From: Lepidodermella squamata
Lineage: Eukaryota; Gastrotricha
Direction: 5' to 3'
Length of the DNA stretch: 64,000 bases
Assembly (NCBI GenBank): GCA_047495785.1
Contig: JBLDXI010000046.1
Location: 1,178,001-1,242,000, forward strand
In this document: in pieces, positions 57,011 through 64,000 of the stretch
Layout: every line of letters starts with the position of its first letter
Numbering within the stretch: position 1 is the first letter of the stretch
The notes under the pieces: model-generated
Database searches by the model: none
What the model was told of the DNA's origin: nothing
What the model saw: only the letters and a program-made list of their open reading frames with translations
Translations under genes and position numbers: made by a program

Positions 57011-57034
57011 TCTCGAGTTATAATTATCGCTATA
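57011..57034 (+). repeat. 24-bp direct repeat, copy 1
   Basis: The 24 bp beginning TCTCGAGTTATAATTATCGC are repeated exactly at 57915-57938. Copy 1 abuts the left end of the MITE at its TA. Confidence 0.8.
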
Positions 57035-57405
57035 CAGCGTGTCCCAGAAGTTGCGCGACTATTTTTCGATCGGCACATTTTTTAGGAAATTCAATTTCAA
57101 TTCAATTTTTTTAATTAAACCTACCGAGAGAATATTCCGAAGATTTAACCGAAAAATCACAATTTTACCGGAGAAAACGCGTAAAACCCTGATGGTAACT
57201 GGTTCGGTAATTTTCGGTATTTTAACCGGTTGGGCCAAATTTTTTACCCCATTAACAAGTGACATTCTTGATTACTATTCTCGGGATTTTTTAATTTTTT
57301 TTAATTTTCCGGTCTTGAGATATAACTTCGTCTCTCATTTTGGAGCTTCTGAACCCTGTTTCGTGTATTTTCTATGCTTGTGTTACTTATGGGACACACT
57401 GTATA
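57031..57405. mobile_element. Mariner/Tc1-like MITE
   Basis: The left end reads TATACAGCGTGTCCCAGAAG and the right end in reverse complement TATACAGTGTGTCCCATAAG, an 18/20 match between terminal inverted repeats. The element is about 375 bp, with TA at the boundaries as expected for mariner-type insertion. The CAGxGTGTCCCA end is a common form for mariner-related elements. There is no transposase frame. It lies in the intergenic space between the 56-kb membrane gene and MBOAT. Confidence 0.75.
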
Positions 57406-57914
57406 CTCGAACAATCGAATTTTGAATAAGTATGGACCATTTTATACGGCGTATCAAATACCTATGTGAAATTCGATTACACAGACAGGTCTATTACTTA
57501 TTTTATTCCGCTGAAATGAAGAAGCAATAAAAAAGTCAATTCAAGTTGGTAAATTATTTTATTTCTGAAATTTCAACACGTACGTGAACAGATTTGCATG
57601 ATTTATTTATGTATTTACACATGCTCTCCAAGTGTATGTATTTTCACTCATTCAATCATTCGTTCAACAGGTACAGCCCAGGAAAAAGAAAGCATCTTCC
57701 GTAGTTTCACTACACAGGAGGGTATACACCAGACAACGTAATTGTTCGCGTTTATTTTATCTAAAATAATTGGCGATTTTAGTCACGGAAACACAAGGCG
57801 ATAATAAAAATATCCAGCTTAATAAACTCAGCTCTACAACTCTCACAATGATAAAATTTTCTAGAGTTAACATTATTATTCGGAATATTTTAGTCATTTA
57901 TTCAGGCAGATTTT

Positions 57915-57938
57915 CTCGAGTTATAATTATCGCTATAA
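57915..57938 (+). repeat. 24-bp direct repeat, copy 2
   Basis: Exact copy of 57011-57034, without the MITE. The sequence on its right diverges from the right flank of the MITE, so this is not a simple empty site. Confidence 0.8.
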
Positions 57939-58460
57939 TAGAGTTCATTCACAACAAAGGTACACGGCTTTTTAATATGTGCAGATAAAACCACGAGAAG
58001 CCGAAAAACAATGGTGGTATTGATAATAATATTAAGGTTTTGAACCAAAAAAATAACCTGATTTTCTGTGAAGCAAGATCAAAGCAAAGTGTAATCATGC
58101 GATCAAGTTTCTTTGTTCTTCAGCTGCTTTTTCGAGTAGACTAAATTGGGTACATTGGATCACCTTTGAACGTGATTAGAAACGCTCGATTTACAATATT
58201 AGTCTTAAAATGTTATTTTGGACTATAGAATTACAGATCCGGTGGGTAAATTTGGCTATAATCAATTCGCGCGGTGAGCCTATTATATCACAAATCACAT
58301 CCTGGCGCTTGACGAACTGTGTGTATTACCTGAATCATCCGAGATTCATCGACCCGAAATTACGTCGTGTATAAGTAGTTTTTAGAATAATAAATGCGTT
58401 ATTTATCAAGGCAGTTATATTTATTCAATAGTTTTTTTTTTGTAATTGATGGTCTTTCTT

Positions 58461-60989
58461 TCACTCGGCTTTTGTGGTTTTCAGCATCGGGTCGGCGTCA
58501 GACTCGCACGCGCCGCTGTCGATGTCATCGGTGGAGGCATTGAGTTGGGCTCGAGAGCCTTCGCTGACGCTGCTCGTTTGACCGGGTTCGGCTTTCTTGA
58601 CACGGGCACGGCCGTAGACGCGTTTTTGGCGCATGGATTCGGGCAGGAATCGGCGGATACGGGGCAACACAATAATCGCTAGTACGGCGAGAATGTGCGG
58701 CCAGAAGTAGAGAGTTCTGAAAATTAAAAAAAAAATTTAATTTAGGCGATTATTTTCAAAAAATTCCACCTTAATAATATTAATTATAGGAATAATTGTA
58801 AAAATGCCTTTAACAATGAGAAATTATTTACTGTTACTAATCGATTTTTTCTGACGTTTAAACTGAAATAAATCTACCTGACCCCATCGCAATAATTCCC
58901 CTGTAAATCAGGCGAACTAAGACAAAATTTTCGCTACCGAGAAAAATTACGAAAAACTCTTCATAATCATTTATCGCAATCCAAGACTCTTCGAACTAAC
59001 AAATTCACTGAAATTCCATTGATTTTCGCTCGGGCGTGTTAAAATCCTCTCGGTTTTATCTAATATGCAGGCAAAACTCAGCTTGAAATTTTTTGTAAAT
59101 GATGTCATAGATCTTTCAGCAACAGCTTCTAGCGAAACCTGAATCGTATGGAATCTCACGGAACCTGTCCAATTAGCTACTGCAATTTCACATTTAGCTA
59201 TCCATTACAAAATTTGCCCGTCTACACCCAAGCTGATTAACCTTCTAGACAGTGCAAATCAACGTAAAACTTACTTGTAACATTGGAACGAGGCAGCGAG
59301 GGTCATCATGAGGAAGGGAAGAGCCATGTAAGCCGAGGCGAAGCGGACCAGCGTGAAGGCCATGGCGTCGTAAAAGAAGCGCGACGGCTTCTTCAACTCG
59401 CAGAGCGGGCGCAGGGTCGACCTGACCATGCGGACGGCCTGCAGGAACAACGTCGCCGTTAGGAAGGCAATGTAGTAACCGGGGTAGAAGCCGTGCCACA
59501 GCGCCGAGGCTGAGAAGGTGAGCAGGGTCGGGTGCCAGGTGGCGCGGTCGTAAATCATGAATCGCAGCCAGTTTGACGTCGATTTATTCCAGGCATTAAT
59601 ATGAACGGCGAAACGGGTTCCAAACTCGAATTCGCGAATATCGATGTTATCAGTCAAACGCCACAGCGCAACGCCCTGCTTGGTAATGCCGGAGTAAGAC
59701 AGTCCAGCGAATATGTTGATGGCATCCGAGAATTTCCAAGCGAAATAATAACGCTGCTTTGTGACAAAAATGAACGCCATAATGTAGAACTGCTTATACC
59801 AGAACGGGTTCTTCTCGTGAAACGTCGGGTCAGTGAGGTTTCCGATCGGGAACAGCGGGGCCAGGGTCATCATTAGAGTTCCGCAAACCACAGCGACGAA
59901 CAGGCTCTTCAACCCAGCGATCATTGATGAGTTGAACAACTGCTGGGCGTTCAGAGGCAGCTCGGCTGATTTGTGATCTTTAGGAGGATGCAGAACTTCA
60001 ACGCGAACGGTGGCGATTTCACTGGCGGGGCGAGCTTGGTTGCCAATGACGCCAGTTTCCTCGTTTTCCTCCTCAATACCCTTCGCAGTTGGCATGAGAA
60101 AACGGGTGTAGTTGCGGCCTTCAATGAACGAAATGTAATCGGCATAGTGGACGAAGGGTCCGCAGAGAGCGCCGTGGAAATAGAAGGTATAGCTGTAAAA
60201 CTCGAGCAAACTCGGGAAACGACTGTAAACATCGAAATTACATTAAAACGTTGAATTAAAAACTCTTCCACTCACGTAACAGCGAAGAATTTCTGGTCAT
60301 GAGGAAGAGTATCAATGACCTCCGTGAAACCGTCATGAACAGAAAACGCGAGGCTAGTCAATCGCTGAGTCAACATCATCAATGGACTGAAAGCAAACGA
60401 AATTCAAAAGTTCAATTCGATTAAATGAAGAAGGATTTACAGTGTAACATCCATGGTGTATCCACCGTAATCGTAAATTTGACGGATGATGTGAGTGGCC
60501 GACAAATAGGTGAAACAGAAGATGAAGACAGCGATGTGGCCGTACTTCGGGGGCGCAAATCGCATGATCAAATAAGTGATGGTAGCCTGGAGGAATACGT
60601 AGATTATTTGACTGAAAAACAATTTTAATTATTATAAAGCTTCTGATATATAACAGGTTACTTACTCTCCGAAACAAAAGTAGACCAGCGCCACGCCGGC
60701 AACAAGCTCGACAAGATGGCGAAATACGGCATTGGTGCGTCCGAACAGTATGCGGAACAAAAAGGCCAACACCATTGATGCCAAGAGGCTGACTAAGAAG
60801 TTGATCTTGATAAATAGCCCATTTATGTCGAATCAGAGAATACTGTTCGAATGAACTAACCTGGTCAATGGCCATACCAGATGAATCAGCCAGAGGCTGT
60901 AACAACTTTGAGCCGGCATAAAATGAGCTGGCTTCCGAGGAGTGAGCCGTAAACGTGGTGCTTCTTTTCAAATAATCAGAAACACCCAT
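58461..60989 (-). CDS. Lysophospholipid acyltransferase, MBOAT1/2 type
   Basis: Six exons: 60989-60861, 60805-60666, 60611-60441, 60386-60276, 60222-59275, 58716-58461, 584 residues. Multi-spanning MBOAT fold. Recognisable blocks: MMLTQRLTSLAFSVHDG, PSLLEFYSYTFYFHGALCGP, YADYISFIEG, KQRYYFAWKFSDAINIFAGL, WNKSTSNWLRFMIYDR and the catalytic-histidine segment SALWHGFYPGYY. The end PFLMMTLAASFQCYKTLYFW with HILAVLAIIVLP matches MBOAT1/2 better than LPCAT3 or MBOAT7. The enzyme re-acylates lysophospholipids in the ER. The loop at genomic 59930-60090 and the Ser/Asp-rich tail are variable. The last intron is 558 bp and carries the recurrent TTAAGGTGGAATTTTT-type motif. The ATG is 10 nt after a TTTTGTTTAG acceptor. 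Confidence 0.9.
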
Positions 60990-62776
60990 TTTGAGTTTTC
61001 TAAACAAAATATAATAATCAAATCACGATTAATAGTTGAGCAATTGAGATTTGAGAATAAAGGAATGGCACGTCAATGAGTAACGAGCCCAGATACATAC
61101 TTGCCCATTGACCAAGTAGTCCAGGACTATATGTTTTTGGCAGATAAAAAAAAATACATTTTCCATTTTTAATGAATTAGTTTAATTACGCAATCCAAAT
61201 GATAATCGGCATCGCGTCGAGCACTTTAAGCTGCCAAGAAGAAATAGCAGAAATAGCATTAGTTGAAAACATTTCAGCAATTGCACCGCAAGTCAGACAG
61301 ATTTAGACATACAGCCTAAAATCGTGGGCTTTCTATATAAACCTATGAAACTCCATAGCCGGCTCAAATAAAATCCTTCACTAATGGCTGTTTAGATATG
61401 CTTTTAACCTGAAGTCCACAACAGGCCAACTTAGTACGATTGATTGCTGTTGCAACTCACCGACCATACTTACGTTTTTTGTTATCACATACACTTCCAC
61501 ATCAAAGCTCTCATAACCAAAAGAAGCAAGGTACTTTATACTAAACATACTTACGAGAAGAGCAACTGAGTTCAATTTTCAATTCCTATCGTGAATCGTG
61601 AATATAATAGAAAGTGGAAAGAGAAGTGGGTAAAATGTTTGAAAGTAATTGAGATATCAAAATACAGTCGCGATATTGGAGCATACACAAAAAGGCTTGA
61701 GAAATTTGCATAAGCTAAACATGAAGTCTGAAGTCTAAAGGCTAACTTCGCACTAGGCACTAGTACAACTTGGGCAAACCTCAAACATCGTTTCCACTCA
61801 AAGATTTCGCCCGCGGGTGGGACGATGACCGTTCGATTCCGCGGAAAATATATGTCAAGGTTAAACCTGCGGATAATAAACAATTCTATTTTAGGACTAA
61901 GTAAAAATTTAAAATAATAGCTGAAAAACTGTGCTTTAATTAACAGGGTTAATGGTGGTAGTTTTTCTTTCGATTTTCTTTTGATTTCTCGATCGTCGAT
62001 CGTGGGGCAGCATAAGGTCATAATTCATTTCTTTACTCGAAAACCATCAAAACTTCACTAGAAAAACAGCAAATCGTTCTTGGAATCGATTCATGAAGTT
62101 TTACATGTTGCGCTAATTTAGGTGATGTTTAGGGTGGCGTTAATTGATACCGTTCGATATTAGTCGCACTAATAAATGAACTGTGCTTTCGCATGTAATA
62201 CAATGCGAGTGCGTGTGTTCATAATAAATGGATAACGCTGTTAACGTATAATATATGATTAGTGCGTGTTTGCAATGGTAGCGCATTTGTATCGAGGGCA
62301 GCAGGCGCGGTAATTTGGTGTAACGGGTGAAACCAGGAATAATTCATTGTCACTCACACTAAAAGTGGCCCCGAGATGAACCATAGTTTCAGAATCCAAT
62401 GATGATGTAATTTTAATTGAAAAGTCTTCAAACGAAACACTATTTTCAACAGCCCAAGCCGAATCGGTTTCGTTGCTGCTATTGAACATTATGAAGGCCT
62501 GCCATCAAATGGGTAAATCAAATAAAATCAGCACCGAACTATGTATCGCGGAGAGGAACGAAACAGTTATATAATAATTCTTAGTTTATTTCCATCCTTC
62601 ATCGATAACTGGTGAAATTATCATAATATTCTGTTCTCGAGCAGTTTAGCAGTGAAGTTTAGATTATCTCCCGAACTGCATTGCTAGACATAGGAGCGAA
62701 TCCGTGTAAATCTTTGGATATTTATGGCCTAGTTCGGCTCGGAAACCATCCAGGATCCAGGGTACACGGTAAAGCC
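60990..62776. other. Intergenic; possible isolated exon at 62259-62508
   Basis: Mostly AT-rich. On the minus strand a 77-codon frame (62489-62259) can be extended to a CAG acceptor near 62508 and contains WAVENSVSFEDFSIKITSSL; it could be the last exon of a gene whose upstream part was displaced by the LINE insertion starting near 62.8 kb. No family is recognised, and this is weak. Confidence 0.3.
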
Positions 62777-64000
62777 GTTGAAATGGCCTGGCATACCAAA
62801 ACCAGCCCGACTTTCGCAATAGCTACTTTGTTCCACACGGTTGGAATCCGCACGGTTATCACCTACATCACATGGTTACCCGGCTCGGTCTCACCGTCCT
62901 CGAGTCCGCCCCGACTCACATCGATCTCCGCACTGGCTCCCTCTCGACCCTGGATGTCTGGGTGGTCAATGACGCCGCTTTACAGTTTCTCCGCGGGGGA
63001 GTTACCGTGGGTGACCGCCTCAGCAGCGACCACTTCAGCACTTCGCTACGCCTCGAAATACCCGTGATCGGGGCTCGTCGTTTGCTGCCTACTCCCGACC
63101 CCGCCCCGCGGTTCGATATATCTCGTGCCGATCGCCGAGGATTTCAACGAACGCTGTGGGACCTCCTGGCTGCTATCCCTCTTCCGCAGGTTGGCAACCC
63201 TCTGGACCGGCTGCTTGCGTACCGCCGTGCCATCAATGCCGCCATCGTCGAGGCGCGCCGCCTTCACGTACCTCTATGCGACCGAAGTGAATTACGGAAG
63301 CTCTCAATGTCTGCCGATATGCGGCTGATCCTAAAGCAAAAACGTGTCCTGGAGCGCGCGATTGGTCCTCATTGTGACCCACAGTTGGCTGTAGAGATAA
63401 AGCGACTCGACGGCGCGTTTCGCGACGCTAAGCAACAGCACGAGTTCCGCCGCGATGTGGCCAATCTGCGTACGGTAGAGGCTCTTTCGGGACAACTTCG
63501 GTATCGCGAGGCGTGGGTCCGGCTACGGCGGCTCGACCGACATCAGCCGCAGCGCTCGAGTGGACACATGAAACTGGACGATGGCACTGTTCTGGCGCCG
63601 TCTACTGCGCTCGCTGACCAGTTACTTACCCATTTCACTTTGCCGATGTCACCCTACTGCGACCCGACCGCCGACGACGCCCTGCGCCGGCATTGGCTCG
63701 AGCTTGAGACCCTGATGGCCACCGATCCTGGCCTTCAAAGCACGGCTACGATTCATCTGCCAGGCCCTGCCGACTTCAGTGTCAGCCAACGTATGCTTGC
63801 TCAAGAGATCGACCGTCTGCAACCGTTTAAGGCCCCAGGGATCGATGGCGTGGGTAATGTCTATTACAAGTGGGGTGGCGCTCCGTTGCAGGCTCACCTT
63901 CGGCGCCTCTACAATATGTGTCTCGGTAGCCGATTCGCCCTGCCCGATTGGAAAGAGGCGGTTGTTGTCGCTGTTCCCAAGCCGGGTAAGCCGTCTGACG
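62777..64000 (+). mobile_element. GC-rich non-LTR retrotransposon (endonuclease plus RT), cut by window end
   Basis: One open frame runs from just after a stop at about 62776 to the window edge (about 400 codons). It contains the end of an AP-type endonuclease: SAPTHIDLRTGSLSTLDVWV followed by SDHFSTSLRL (SDH motif). Next comes a 180-residue linker and the start of a reverse transcriptase: KAPGIDGVGNVYY, LPDWKEAVVVAVPKPGKPSD. The polymerase core lies beyond the window. The catalytic N-terminal part of the endonuclease is not visible in frame, so the 5' end is truncated or frameshifted. The strong GC content and long open frame in an AT-rich setting suggest a recent insertion. It is a different lineage from the LINE at 2.5-4.3 kb. 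Confidence 0.8.

Noticed and set aside
58446-58682. 78-codon plus-strand frame at the MBOAT 3' end
   Set aside because: Antisense shadow of the last MBOAT exon.
1-64000. tRNA, rRNA genes or CRISPR arrays
   Set aside because: I looked by eye on both strands and saw no tRNA box A/box B pair, rRNA segment or regularly spaced repeat array. A covariance-model scan was not possible.

Overview
The window is animal nuclear DNA from a compact invertebrate genome. Genes are split by short introns (often 45-90 bp, GT...AG, with T-rich TTTTCAG or TTTNTAG 3' ends) and sit close together. Clear metazoan orthologues are present: RNF216, otopetrin, SCOC, MRPL22, CMTR1, a KLF3/8/12-type factor, FBXO8, RBX1, POMP and an MBOAT1/2 acyltransferase. 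I cannot name the phylum. Evidence for trans-splicing and operons (below) would fit a nematode-like, rotifer-like or similar small animal, but no spliced-leader gene is in the window. Exon coordinates were read by hand from splice sites and reading frame; most should be exact or within a base or two.

Layout. 0.5-12.6 kb (- strand): three tandem RING/zinc-finger/coiled-coil genes (paralogues C, B, A; C and A end in ankyrin repeats) and a short gene sharing only their first exon. Introns of A hold a 5'-truncated non-LTR retrotransposon and a 1.47-kb terminal-inverted-repeat element with a 9-bp target duplication. 13.2-15.3 kb (-): RNF216. 16.7-19.3 kb (-): otopetrin proton channel. 20.7-22.9 kb (-): two tandem four-helix membrane proteins with nearly identical exon lengths. 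24.4-28.5 kb (+): SCOC, a LYR-motif microprotein like human MIEF1-MP, MRPL22 and CMTR1. 29.0-35.0 kb (-): a WD40 protein and three more RING-family genes (F, E, D), only 78-120 bp apart. 35-40.2 kb: no gene recognised, part very CpG-rich. 40.2-42.4 kb (+): KLF-like repressor. 45.0-48.1 kb (-): lipoxygenase homologue that has lost its iron-binding residues. 49.4-54.6 kb (+): FBXO8, RBX1, POMP and a seventh RING/ankyrin gene (G). 56.1-56.7 kb (-): small single-pass membrane protein. 57.0-57.4 kb: mariner-like MITE. 58.5-61.0 kb (-): MBOAT1/2. 62.8 kb to the end (+): GC-rich non-LTR retrotransposon running off the window.

Three themes connect the genes. First, 20 of 21 gene models have an intron-like 3' splice acceptor 0-47 nt upstream of the ATG, including inside intercistronic gaps too small for a promoter; this points to spliced-leader trans-splicing of polycistronic transcripts. 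Second, the candidate operons are functionally coherent: FBXO8 (SCF F-box), RBX1 (SCF RING), POMP (proteasome assembly) and a RING protein in one; a mitoribosome-associated LYR microprotein beside a mitoribosomal protein in another. Third, a lineage-expanded RING family of exchangeable exon modules is scattered over three loci, each beside housekeeping genes.
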